A stretch of DNA of 64,000 nt from Pyrobaculum arsenaticum DSM 13514. GTDB lineage: Archaea; Thermoproteota; Thermoprotei; Thermoproteales; Thermoproteaceae. Below the pieces are notes generated by a model. That model was not told where the DNA came from. It did not search any database and worked only from the letters and a program-made list of their open reading frames with translations. The position numbers and the translations under genes are program-made. Where the stretch lies: assembly GCF_000016385.1 (NCBI RefSeq), contig NC_009376.1:744001-808000 (forward strand). The letters are read 5' to 3'. Of the stretch, positions 8,266 to 16,813 are shown one piece after another (positions within the stretch are counted from its first letter, which is position 1; every line of letters starts with the position of its first letter).

Positions 8266-9079
8266 GAAGCGCCCCACGGAGCCTCTCTCCCAGTGCCCGC
8301 GCCGCCTTGTCCACCCCCACTGCGCCGTTGAGGAAAGCCTCGATGACGGGGTATGCCATCTCGACGTAGTCCATCCAGCCGGGCCCCCTCACGGCGACCG
8401 CCGACTCCACAAGCCGCTTGTTGTGCTCATAGGGCCGCCACTGGGCGTCTAAATATGGCGGGGGGTACGCGTAGAAATCTGGAAGCTGTACCTCGACGCC
8501 TATGGCTGTGAGCCCCCAAAACCCGGCCACGGCCCTCCCCAGAGCTGGGTTTGGCCTAAGCCTCAGATCCGGCGCCCACCCGAGCCACAGATAAGCCGCG
8601 GCGTATTGGCCAGACCTTATGCCTTGGACAAGCTCCGAAGGCGTACTCGGAAGGCCGCACTTGTAGAACTCCTTCGCCAACGCCAGCGCTTTTGCGACGT
8701 CGCACGTCTCCAAATACAGGGGGAGGAAGAGGTCTGTGACGAGGGGCTCCCCCGCCTTGGCCAACAAGCCTATCCTCCCACACGGCGCCTCCGACGCTGT
8801 TCCCCACCTCCCGTCTGTGTAGAACACCTGCACGTTGCCGAGCACCGGGTACATCTTCCCGCGGAGGGGCTCCAAGGCCCTCGGCACTGGCCTACGGGGA
8901 TCTGGGGCAACCCCCCCGCGGAACCACACGTCTTCAATATAGTAGAGCCCCGGATTGCCCCTCCTATATGCCCGGTAGAGCGACATGTAGTCCAGTTCCG
9001 CGTACACACACCCCAGCAACCTCGCCAGGGGCTTTAAGAATAGGGCGTGGTACCCCTCCCTGCCGTATACCACGCACAC
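8243..9079 (-). CDS. Uncharacterised protein coupled to the chorismate-binding enzyme; weakly solute-binding-protein-like
   Basis: About 278 residues. No signal peptide is present, although the C-terminal pattern (PVIEAFLNGAVGVDKAARALGERL) and the NPALGRAVAGFWG segment recall periplasmic-binding-protein folds; this similarity is weak. The open frame reaches an ATG at 9112, but the TATA-like element lies inside that extension. The GTG at 9079, 22 nt downstream of the TATA centre, is the better leaderless start. It overlaps the chorismate enzyme by about 23 bp, so the two form an operon. A cytosolic ligand-binding partner is one guess; I cannot assign a function. Confidence 0.6.
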   Translation of the reverse strand: MCVVYGREGYHALFLKPLARLLGCVYAELDYMSLYRAYRRGNPGLYYIEDVWFRGGVAPDPRRPVPRALEPLRGKMYPVLGNVQVFYTDGRWGTASEAPCGRIGLLAKAGEPLVTDLFLPLYLETCDVAKALALAKEFYKCGLPSTPSELVQGIRSGQYAAAYLWLGWAPDLRLRPNPALGRAVAGFWGLTAIGVEVQLPDFYAYPPPYLDAQWRPYEHNKRLVESAVAVRGPGWMDYVEMAYPVIEAFLNGAVGVDKAARALGERLRGALHEGEGLF

Positions 9080-9094
9080 CGTGCATGAAGAACA

Positions 9095-9107
9095 CTTTAA
9101 TATAAAG
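9095..9107. promoter_or_regulatory. Near-palindromic bidirectional TATA element
   Basis: The element ctttaatataaag reads as a TATA box on both strands. The minus-strand GTG at 9079 and the plus-strand ATG at 9122 lie about 22 and 21 nt from its centre at 9101. It appears to drive both divergent leaderless genes, a symmetry unlikely by chance. Confidence 0.6.
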
Positions 9108-9121
9108 TTCATTCCGGCGTC

Positions 9122-10177
9122 ATGGACCTCCTTTTGCAGATAATATTTCTCGTCGCGCTAGTCGCCGGGCCAGTACTCTCAAAGCGGATAGAGCACAACA
9201 TCGAGATCTACTTCCTAGCCTTGGGCGTGGCGGGGGCAACAATCAGCAACCTCTGGAGCTGGCACCTCCTGGAAGAGGCCCTGCTCCACCCAGTTGCCGT
9301 CTACCAGCCGGGCATAGGGTACATCCCCGTAGGCATAACCCAGGTGGTTCTCTTCGCAGGCCTCGCCTTCTACTTCCTCCGCCACCGACTAGCCGGGTGG
9401 GCCGACAAGCTCGCCCAGCCCATAACCGTCGCCGTGTTGATAGCCGTGATGGGGTTCTCGTCCAGCGTAATATCGGCGATAGTGGCCTCCGCCATTATGG
9501 CAGAGCTCCTTGCCTTCGCCAGGGCGCCCCACGCCTACAAGGCAAAGGCCGCTGTATATGCGGCGTACGCCATCGGCGCGGGCGCCGCCCTCCTCCCCAT
9601 CGGCGAGCCCCTCTCGACGATTGCAGTGGCGAAGCTCAAGGCGCACTTCTTCTACCTAGTAGACGTGTTGATCGACGCCGTGGCCCTGGTGGTGATCTTC
9701 TTCGCGGCCTACACCTATCTGCAACTCAAGCGCTACAAGCCGGCGGAGGCGGAGATAATCCCCTACGAGCCGGAGCTGAAAGAGGTGCCCCTTAGAGCCG
9801 TCAAGATCTTCATCTTCATCTTCGCCTTGACCATACTCGGCGAGTTCTTTAAACCCTTAGCCAACGCCGCCGCGGCGCTCGGCAAAGAGCTCCTCTACAT
9901 ATTCGGCGCAATCTCGGCAGTGGCTGACAACGCGACGCTTGTAGCCGCCCTCGTCAGCCCAGAAATGGCCGCCGAGGTCCTAAGAGCCTTCCTCATCTCG
10001 CTGGTCATTTCGGGAGGCTTCACCGTCCCCGGCAACGTCCCCAACATAGTGTTCGCAAGCGTCTTAAAAATAGGATTCAAGGAGTGGATAAAGCTGGCCC
10101 TCCCCATAGGAGTTGCCATATTCGCCGCGATGGGGGCATACGTCCTATTCATCGTGCCTCACCCGCCACTCGCTTAG
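9122..10177 (+). CDS. DUF1646-family predicted ion (cation) transporter
   Basis: The 351-residue polytopic membrane protein has about ten hydrophobic segments and belongs to the DUF1646 group within the ion-transporter superfamily that includes NhaD-like antiporters. Two re-entrant-type motifs are visible: GFSSSVISAIVASAIMAELL with GAALLPIGEPLSTIAVAKL in the first half, and GAISAVADNATLVAALV with GGFTVPGNVPNIVFASVLKIGF in the second, giving the pseudo-twofold repeat typical of the fold. The substrate is unknown; Na+/H+ exchange is plausible. The ATG at 9122 is 21 nt from the shared TATA box, so it is leaderless and divergently co-regulated with the chorismate operon. Confidence 0.8.
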   Translation: MDLLLQIIFLVALVAGPVLSKRIEHNIEIYFLALGVAGATISNLWSWHLLEEALLHPVAVYQPGIGYIPVGITQVVLFAGLAFYFLRHRLAGWADKLAQPITVAVLIAVMGFSSSVISAIVASAIMAELLAFARAPHAYKAKAAVYAAYAIGAGAALLPIGEPLSTIAVAKLKAHFFYLVDVLIDAVALVVIFFAAYTYLQLKRYKPAEAEIIPYEPELKEVPLRAVKIFIFIFALTILGEFFKPLANAAAALGKELLYIFGAISAVADNATLVAALVSPEMAAEVLRAFLISLVISGGFTVPGNVPNIVFASVLKIGFKEWIKLALPIGVAIFAAMGAYVLFIVPHPPLA

Positions 10178-10241
10178 CAGTTCCCCAGAAGAGCCCTCTC
10201 TTAAATCCCAAAGATTCAAGCGTTGCCGTCTTTGAAGTCGC

Positions 10242-10817
10242 TCACAACGGAGCTAGGTTGCGCAACTCGCGTTTCAAATCCTCCAGCGCCGTCTCGAGCT
10301 CCGCGCTTGGCTTAACCCTAGCTTTAAGCCCCTCCACCAGCCTAGCCACTTCTCCTATCAAGAAGAGGATGTTAAGCGCCGCCTCCTCCCTCGTCCTATA
10401 TCGGCTCAGCGCCATGTCGGGGTCGGGGCCGTGGTACTGGTAATCGTGGATGTTCAAGGCGGTGTTCGTATCGGCCAACACCCCCCTATACCCAACCTGC
10501 TCCAGCATTAGGGACAGAGATATCATCCGGCTGGTGGGAACCCTCGGCACAGCCCTCTCCTCCAGCCACCTCCTCTCCTCCTCGCTCTTGGCGATTGCCT
10601 TCAGCCTTTCAAGCTCCAGCCTCAAAAGCGCCGCCAACACGGTCCTCCACGCCTGAAACGCCTTGCCAGCCGCGTCCCTCACTAACCCCTCCTTGACGAA
10701 GTGCAAAGCGAGGCGCGCCTCTACCACCGCTTCTAGAAGCCTCGCCACTACGTAATCCTCTGAAGAAGGCTTAGGGAGGGGGGTCTCGATGACCTCTACG
10801 CCTTTTAACGCCATCAC
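10242..10817 (-). CDS. PaREP1 family protein (Pyrobaculum repeat family 1)
   Basis: The protein has 191 residues. The helical core ARLLEAVVEARLALHFVKEGLVRDAAGKAFQAWRTVLAALL and the later VLADTNTALNIHDYQYHGPDPDMALSRYRTREEAALNI block match PaREP1, a multicopy family in Pyrobaculum. PaREP1-type proteins look HEPN-like (all-helical), but no role is demonstrated. The closest relative in this window is the protein at 29810-30295, which shares GLVR-AAGKA-QAWK and the ALN-HDYQY-GPD motifs. The GTG at 10817 and ATG at 10814 are equally good starts, both about 20 nt from a TATA-like TTTTTAAATAT. Confidence 0.85.
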   Translation of the reverse strand: MMALKGVEVIETPLPKPSSEDYVVARLLEAVVEARLALHFVKEGLVRDAAGKAFQAWRTVLAALLRLELERLKAIAKSEEERRWLEERAVPRVPTSRMISLSLMLEQVGYRGVLADTNTALNIHDYQYHGPDPDMALSRYRTREEAALNILFLIGEVARLVEGLKARVKPSAELETALEDLKRELRNLAPL

Positions 10818-11299
10818 ATAGGGCTAAATAGATATTTAAAAACTAAGCGATACGCCTTCGGCGTGCGTTGAGCCCTCTTTCTAGATTAGCATGCCCTTAG
10901 CAACATGTTTTTCGAAAGCTTGCCACGTCATTCTCAACTATAGGTGCCGAGGCTGACACGTGTTGGTTGTGGCGTCGTCTATTGTCAAGGCGGTTGTAAA
11001 AGCCGCTAGGGCGTAGCGACAAGTGTAGAGGGGTAGAAGAGGCTTGGCGATCGGTCTCAGGGCGTTGCCCGCCGGCTTCCAGCCTCTCTTCTTCAACGCG
11101 GCGCGGACAAGGCCGTTCTCGCCGACAACAGCAGGCAGGCCCAGATGGGTTTCCATCCCCGGCGTGGCCGGTCTGCGTCGTGGGTCATGCGGCGCTTGCA
11201 GTCTAATAGCCAAAACTTTGAGGAAGTCCTTTAAGATAGTCGCAAACGTGGGGAGCGCCTCTTTGCGCGGCGCGTAATTTCGGTATGGCCTCAGCTGTG
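10818..11299. other. Gap between PaREP1 and ATPase pseudogene; no convincing gene
   Basis: After the PaREP1 promoter (about 10830-10845) this 480-bp stretch holds only short frames. A minus-strand frame at about 10938-11160 (containing KKRGWKPAGNALRPIAKP) vaguely recalls a degraded C-terminus of a transposase-like protein, but I cannot support it. I see no RNA gene. Confidence 0.4.
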
Positions 11300-12307
11300 C
11301 TACCCTCCAAGCGCCCTCCTCACGGCTTCTCTATGGAGGGGGGTCTGCCAGGCGATGTGTCTGCCGATTCCGAGTTCGGGGTCCCTCTCTGGCGGGGGTT
11401 CTCCGGCCCAGAACCAGGGATCACGTTCTGGCAGTGCGTCTACGATTAAGTTGAGGTCGGCAAGCCTCTCCATTAGGGGTATGTCCTCCCTCGTGAAGAG
11501 GACATCGGGGTCGTCCACAGCTCTCCTAAGCAACTCCCTCTCCTCGTCCCTTAGCGTCTTGACAAACGCCGTTATTTTCCTCTCGTCGGCGATCTCTCTA
11601 AGCGCCTTTTCGGCGCTCCATCCGGCCTTGTAGAGCTCGCCCAGTAGCTTGGAGTTGCCGCCTGTGGCGCGCCACACCTCTTCGAAGGGGGGCTTCCCTC
11701 CTGGTATCTGGCCGTATAGCTGTATGAAACCATCCCTCGGCATGTTCCAGATTGGCCGGTGGCTCGCCCATCTATGCCTCCCGATTTCCCTCCTGGTTAG
11801 GCCTTCGCTCGTGGCGACTACAGCCACTACGACGTCTACGCTTCTCGGCGGGTATTCTATCAGCCCCAGCAACCCCTTGACGTAGGCTACGGCTTTGTGG
11901 AGACCTATTGCCTGGAATACGTCGTCGGCAAGGACAGCTATTTTCCTCCTGCCTGTCCTTATCAGCTCCTTGGTGAGGTCTACTGCAACCCAGGCAACCC
12001 TCGCCCAAACCTCATCGGTGACCTCTCTCAAAATCTCGGCTATGCGCCTCTTGACGTCACCGACGCCCACCTCCGCGGCGATCTCCCGCTCGAGGGGGTT
12101 GAGGTAGATGACGTCGAAACCCAGCTATTTAAGAAGAGCCACGGACTGCCTTAGCCAAGCCGTCTTGCCGCAGCCCTCCGGGCCGTAGACGAGCTGGACG
12201 TCGACCACGCCCTCCCGGGCCCACTCCTCTATCCTCTTCAGCGCCAGCTCCCGGTCGGCGAACTGGACCTACAGCCTTGGCGCCAGGCGTAGCTTTATCC
12301 TCTCCAC
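11300..12307 (-). pseudogene. Archaeal ATPase with two in-frame TAG codons
   Basis: From a GTG at 12307, 24 nt downstream of a TATA-like GTTTTTAAAC, one continuous frame runs to 11300 except for TAG at 12269-12271 and TAG at 12125-12127. Between the stops it encodes VQFADRELALKRIEEW and an intact P-loop, GPEGCGKTA. After the second stop it continues LGFDVIYLNPLEREI and VVVAVVATSEGLTRREIGRH (sensor-like). The C-terminal part resembles a winged-helix region ending PELGIGRHIAWQTP. The length (about 336 codons) is normal for P-loop ATPases of PF01637 type. Decay by point mutation is the simplest reading; the 256-codon segment after the second TAG lacks the P-loop. A C-terminal fragment of a paralogue lies at 31339-31482. 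Confidence 0.75.
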
Positions 12308-12977
12308 ACATTTCCCCCTTACCTGGTTTAAAAACTTGTACAACAAGGCGCGGAACGGCTACCCTTCGCCACAAACCCGTTCACGGCGAGCCCCCTCGCT
12401 AATAAGCCGTTCTCTCAAAACCCGCGTTAATCTCTCCGCCGCCCTTGCCCTCCGCATCGGCATTTCGGCGCGTTAAAACATTTGACCACACAGAGCACTA
12501 GTAGATCCCCCCGGCCAACACGGCGATAATAAGCGGTGATGACACTCCCCCCCCCCCCCCCGGCATCGGCCTCTACACCGGGCCACAGATCCCTATAAAC
12601 TGTCGGCAACTGTGACGTTGCAACTCCCAAGGCTAAAAGCTTATGAATATAGCAAAGCCTCTTCGGCGAAAATTGGGCGCCTCATTTAGGCTACCACACC
12701 TAGCCGCTCCTTCGGGCATTGCGCCTTTCGCCATTTTAACAACTGGCAGTCTAGCAACACTAGGAAAGAGCCCATAATGCAAGTTCAATGCGCCTACTTG
12801 CCTCCCAAAGGTTGGTACTTAGTGCTAGTGATTACCCAAGCAACGCCGTAGAAACTCCACTTAGAATCGAAAAAGCGTAGAGCAACACAGCCCACAAAAA
12901 TAGAGTACCCCAAAAACAAATGACAAGGCACTCTCTCCAAAACAACCTTCTCGTAAAGCCAGCTATTCTGAACTTCG
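12308..12977. other. Gene-poor gap with a C15 tract
   Basis: About 670 bp between the ATPase promoter and the truncated secreted-protein gene. It contains the TATA element of the ATPase (about 12326-12335) and the 15-nt C tract, and otherwise only short frames with frequent stops. Around 12830-12980 a minus-strand frame encodes a hydrophobic stretch (CLVICFWGTLFLWAVLLYAF) in a different frame from the adjacent secreted protein; it could be a frameshifted membrane anchor, but I cannot confirm it. Confidence 0.4.
12547..12561. repeat. C15 homopolymer tract
   Basis: Fifteen consecutive C residues, the longest run in the window, in non-coding DNA. Such runs vary in length in genomes with poor slippage repair. 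No gene reads through it convincingly. Confidence 0.95.
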
Positions 12978-13850
12978 CTATCCCCACACCTCTAGTCTGT
13001 ATGCTCTTAGGTATTCGCCTGTCTGTGCCCTGTATCCTACATATGCTGGGGTTGCTGTGTAGTGACATCCGTACCTCGCCAGTATGTTTCCGTACGAGTC
13101 TCTAATTATCACGTCGCCGAAGCCGCTGAGCGGCCTAAGCTCCACCACAGCCGCCGCCGGCAGAGAGCCGAGCGGCGTGGAGAAGCCGCATAAAGCCGAG
13201 AAGGAGGAGCCTGCCTTATACAACCCGAAGATAGGCGAAAGCGACGAGTCAAACACCGCGTACAGTCCCGACCCAGTGAAGTTGGAAATATAGGTAAGGC
13301 CCCCGGAGACGAGGGAAGTATAGGCTGTGGCCGTCCCAGTAACAAGCAGGTAGTTGTAAGACTGCCAGGCGTAGTTGCCTTGCAAGCCCCAGCCCGCCGG
13401 CAAGCCGCAGGCGCTGTACGTGACCGTCAGATCGTCCCAGAAAACCCAGAAGTCGTCGACGGCTCCGTCGGAATACCCCGTGGCGTCCACAGCGGCGAGG
13501 CCGATGTAAAGCACGGCGCCCGGCAACTGGAACGTTATGGTGGTGGTGTTGAAGTTGTTTATTTTATATGCGGCGAATATCGTGCTGTTCGTCACTGCGC
13601 AGTTCCCTGCGGTGTCCACTGTACACACCACGAGGGGGTCGCCTGTACTGTTTGTAAAGTACAGAGATACTACGACGCCCGGGCCTACAGCGGTGTCCGG
13701 CGTGTAGTACACCACCTCCTTGTCCACAGCCCCGTCGCCGTTTGTGTCGACCCCCAGCGACATGTAGTAGACGTTGTTTCTCCCGTCTTTGCTATCCCGC
13801 TGGTAGAGGACCTTCACGGCTGTGCTAGTCCCGTAGGCGGGTATCGGCAT
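12978..13850 (-). pseudogene. N-terminally truncated extracellular protein, pilin/adhesin-like
   Basis: About 290 codons of Ser/Thr/Tyr/Asn-rich, beta-type sequence with calcium-loop-like VDTNGDGAVDKE, several N-T/S sequons and paired cysteines. This composition is typical of secreted archaeal proteins. No signal peptide or class III pilin leader precedes it: the frame begins abruptly near 13850, where a plus-strand secretion ATPase, also missing its N-terminus, begins. Both genes are thus cut at the same point and lie head to head. Function unknown; presence next to pilus genes suggests a surface structure. Confidence 0.6.
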
Positions 13851-14807
13851 GCCGAGCCTATACTTGAGGGGATGTTGCCGGAGGGCTACAGAGTGGAGCT
13901 CGTCGCGCCGCCTATATCGCCGAAGGGCCCCTCGTTTGTGGTGAGGAAGTACTTCGTGGTGCCCATAACGCTGGTGGACATGGTGCGTATGGGCACAATA
14001 TCGTCGGACGCGGTGGCCTACCTCTGGCTTATGCTAGACTACGGGCGGAACATCGTGATAGTAGGCCCCACTGGGGCGGGGAAGACCACCCTCCTCAACG
14101 CCCTCCTCTACCTCGTTAGGCCAGACGCCAAGATCCTCACAATTGAGGACACTAGGGAGATAAACATCGTGCACGAGCACTGGCAGGCCTTGCTGACGCG
14201 CCCTAGCAGGTCTGAGGGGGTGAGAGACGTCTCGGCCTTCGACCTCCTCGCAGTCGCCATGCGCTCTAGGCCAGACTACGTCGTCGTGGGGGAGATTAGG
14301 GGCGAGGAGGCATACGTCTTGTTCCAGGCCTTTGGCTCGGGCCACTCGGGGGCGACGACTATACACGCGGAGACTATCGAAGACGCGGTCAGGAGGCTTT
14401 TAACGAGACCTATGAACGTGCCGCCGATGCTCGTCGGCCTTGCCCACGTGTTTGTCAGAATTATGAGAGTCAAGGTGGGGGGCCAGATAGTGCGCAGAGT
14501 GGTGGAAATTGCGGAGAATATGGGCATATCGCGGGGCGGCCGGCCTAGGCTCCACTACATATACAGGTGGGACCCCGAGAAAGACGTCTTGGCGCAGGTG
14601 GAGGAGAGCCGCCACTTGGAGACGATATCCCGCGCGAGGTTCGTCCCCGTGGAGGCGCTCAGGAAGGAGCTGGAGCGGAGGAAGACGCTTATATCGCTAA
14701 TGGCGAGTAAGGGCTACTCCACCCCCTACGTAGTTGCCAAGATCTTCACCCGCTACCACCTCGACCCCGAAGGGGCGCTGGAGGCGGTGAGTAGGGGGCA
14801 GATATGA
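13851..14807 (+). pseudogene. Type II/IV secretion (pilus assembly) ATPase, N-terminal third missing
   Basis: Homology starts at AEPILEGMLPEGYRVEL, the end of the usual N-terminal domain. It continues through the Walker A VGPTGAGKTT, Asp box TIEDTREI, Walker B SRPDYVVVGEIRG and His box GHSGATTIHAET of GspE/VirB11/TadA-type ATPases that power pilus assembly. Roughly 200 N-terminal residues expected in archaeal members are absent. Frames upstream of 13851 on this strand are antisense to the secreted-protein fragment. The stop overlaps the next gene's ATG by 4 bp, an original operon. The protein could be expressed from an internal start, but motor function without the N-domain is doubtful. Confidence 0.75.
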
Positions 14808-15589
14808 AATTGCTCTACGAGCTGTACAGGCAGAGCGGGTTGGCGTTTTCCTACCGGCGCTACGTCACGGCAGTGATCGCCGTGCCCCTCGCCGCGGGGG
14901 CCTCAGCTGGTGTAGTGGGCTGGCTTCTCTTCGGCCTAGCGGGTGGGGTAGCCCTGGGGGCTATTGGGGGCCTTCTATCCTTCGCCGCGTTGTTGCTCTA
15001 CCCAGTGCACCTAGTCTCCGCGCGCAGAAGCCACTTCGAGAACAACCTCGTCTACACCCTAGGCGTCTTGTTGCCCCTGCTAGCCGCCGGGGTACCCCTC
15101 GGCAGGGCCGTCACTAGGCTGGCGGAGGTGGAGGACGACAGGTACATCGCGCGTGAGCTGGCCCTGGCGGCTAGGGAGATGATCGTCATGGGGTCGAGCC
15201 CAGAGGAGGCTCTGTCCCACAGCGCGGAGAGGGTCCCCAGCGTCACCTACCGCGAAACGGTGGAGATGCTGACTAGGTCGGCTAAGCTCACACAGAGGGT
15301 AGACGCTGTTTTGCTGGCGCGGCTGGACTGGCTTCTCCGGGCTAAGCAGATTAAGGCGCAGTCCCTTGTGAGGTCTATGTCGCTGATGTTCGAAATCTTC
15401 GTCGTCGTGACTATCCTCCTACCCACGCTCGTCTACATAGTCGCTCTCTCCCTTAGCCCACTCGGCGTCCTGGAGCTAGGAGGTCTGGCCCTCGATCCGC
15501 TGACTTTGATGTTGTTAATGAGCCTAATCTATATGCCCATAATGGGCCTAGTCTTCTACGTGATATTCGACTCGATGGCGCAGATATAG
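14804..15589 (+). CDS. Type II/IV pilus assembly membrane protein (TadC/GspF family)
   Basis: The 261-residue membrane protein has the GspF/TadC layout: two N-terminal helices (about 20-65), a cytosolic helical domain with FENNLVYTLGVLLPLLAAGVPLGRAV and SPEEALSHSAERVPS, and two C-terminal helices (about 195-220 and 230-258). It is the inner-membrane platform that couples with the assembly ATPase encoded just upstream (ATGA overlap at 14804-14807). The gene appears intact although its ATPase partner is truncated. At 261 residues it is a single-repeat version, shorter than archaellum FlaJ/ArlJ (about 500-600). Confidence 0.8.
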   Translation: MKLLYELYRQSGLAFSYRRYVTAVIAVPLAAGASAGVVGWLLFGLAGGVALGAIGGLLSFAALLLYPVHLVSARRSHFENNLVYTLGVLLPLLAAGVPLGRAVTRLAEVEDDRYIARELALAAREMIVMGSSPEEALSHSAERVPSVTYRETVEMLTRSAKLTQRVDAVLLARLDWLLRAKQIKAQSLVRSMSLMFEIFVVVTILLPTLVYIVALSLSPLGVLELGGLALDPLTLMLLMSLIYMPIMGLVFYVIFDSMAQI

Positions 15590-15724
15590 CACTCCACACG
15601 CCGCGCCCACATCTTCTCATCTCGTACAATTATAACTTAGATAGGCCTCGAAGAGCCGCGACTGGTACCGCGCTGAGTTAACGCCCCAACGCTGGGCGAG
15701 GTTTTGGGCCCTGTCTACGGTCGA

Positions 15725-16813
15725 CTAGCACTGTACATCTACGCCGACTTGGCCGCCGGGCGCCCTCGCCGCGTTTATAACCCCCCTCTTTGTTTCTATA
15801 ATAACGTCGAAGAACATATCAAAATCCTCGACGCTACGTAGAGAAATTACAAAAGCTGTACCTCTCTTAGCTATGTTATGTAAAACTTTTAAAAATACAT
15901 ACAAGCTCTCTTTGCCATACATAGTCTTCATTAATTCGAGACCACGTATAAACACGGCGTCGTATTTCTCTCCAGTCATTTTGTAGAGATGTGTCAGCAA
16001 CTCCTCAAGATTCGGGTCAACCCCTACAGCCGGCACGCCGAATTTCCCCGCATACACTTGACCGCCGGCCATTATGCTAATAAACGCGACTTTCTTCCCC
16101 CTCTGCGCCAAGGAGTTGGCGGCTTTTAACATAAGCCAAGTCTTGCCAGAACCCATGTGACCAACGACGGCGTGCAAAACGCCTATGTACAACCCGCCGG
16201 TTGCTATGTCTAGACAAGTCCCAGTCTCTATAGGCTCAGTCGGCTTCGCCTCAGATGGCTCAGTCTTGAAGAGTACAAAGCCAAGTCCCTCAGCAATTAT
16301 ATACGGCACGGCGTACCCAGCCCTCCCCCCTCTTATCTTCCTCACCACCATCTCTCTATACGCGCCGTAGGGCCTTACGTCGTAGACAAGCTCGATAACG
16401 TTATCCGCTACGTAGGCGACTTTCTCGGCAACCTCCTTCTCAGCGGTGACAATCACGTCGATGCCGCTCTGCTTAATTACCCTATACACCACGTTGTGGA
16501 TAATATCAATATTACCGCTACCTAGAAATTCTGTGATAGAGTCTATGACAAGGACGCCTGGCCTTTCTTTTATGACAGAGTTTACTAAGGTATCGAAGAA
16601 AGGCTCGGGATCCGCAAGAGGCGCCTCCCAGTATACAAGCCCCTCTCCGAAATTGTAGCCCAACGCCGACATGTTGCTTCTAAATGTGGCCTCGTCCTCG
16701 AAAGCAGAGACCCAAAACACCTTGTCATAGTTGTGGTAGACGTAGTGAGCCGCAAAAGTGGTCTTCCCCGCGCCGGGCGGCCCGTATACTAAGGTGACCC
16801 CTCGCAACTTCAT
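15725..16813 (-). CDS. KaiC-like RecA-superfamily ATPase with two ATPase domains (module 1)
   Basis: The 362-residue protein has two RecA/KaiC-like domains. Domain 1 carries Walker A YGPPGAGKTT (residues 10-19) and Walker B GVLVIDSITEF (about 86-96). Domain 2 carries a second Walker A, GHMGSGKTW (218-226), and DAVFIRGLELM. KaiC-like proteins are archaeal signalling or regulatory ATPases with diverse partners. Its ATG overlaps the stop of the upstream 94-residue gene by 4 bp. A paralogous pair with reversed gene order lies at 26243-27762. Both P-loops look intact here, unlike the paralogue. The specific role is unknown. The neighbouring pilus genes are on the opposite strand, so a link to them is only suggestive. 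Confidence 0.75.
   Translation of the reverse strand: MKLRGVTLVYGPPGAGKTTFAAHYVYHNYDKVFWVSAFEDEATFRSNMSALGYNFGEGLVYWEAPLADPEPFFDTLVNSVIKERPGVLVIDSITEFLGSGNIDIIHNVVYRVIKQSGIDVIVTAEKEVAEKVAYVADNVIELVYDVRPYGAYREMVVRKIRGGRAGYAVPYIIAEGLGFVLFKTEPSEAKPTEPIETGTCLDIATGGLYIGVLHAVVGHMGSGKTWLMLKAANSLAQRGKKVAFISIMAGGQVYAGKFGVPAVGVDPNLEELLTHLYKMTGEKYDAVFIRGLELMKTMYGKESLYVFLKVLHNIAKRGTAFVISLRSVEDFDMFFDVIIETKRGVINAARAPGGQVGVDVQC

Noticed and set aside
10938..11213. Possible transposase C-terminal remnant on the minus strand
   Set aside because: Only vague resemblance (KKRGWKPAGNAL). No catalytic residues, inverted repeats or target duplications visible.
11300..12307. Pyrrolysine or programmed readthrough at the two TAG codons
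   Set aside because: Pyrrolysine machinery is not known in Thermoproteales, no PYLIS-like element is apparent, and point-mutation decay explains it more simply.
12427..12630. Short minus-strand frame reading through the C15 tract
   Set aside because: Glycine stretch comes from the homopolymer. No promoter, no family resemblance.
13380..13850. Upstream extension of the pilus ATPase reading frame on the plus strand
   Set aside because: It is antisense to the secreted-protein fragment and has Arg/Val/His-rich shadow composition. ATPase similarity starts only at about 13851.
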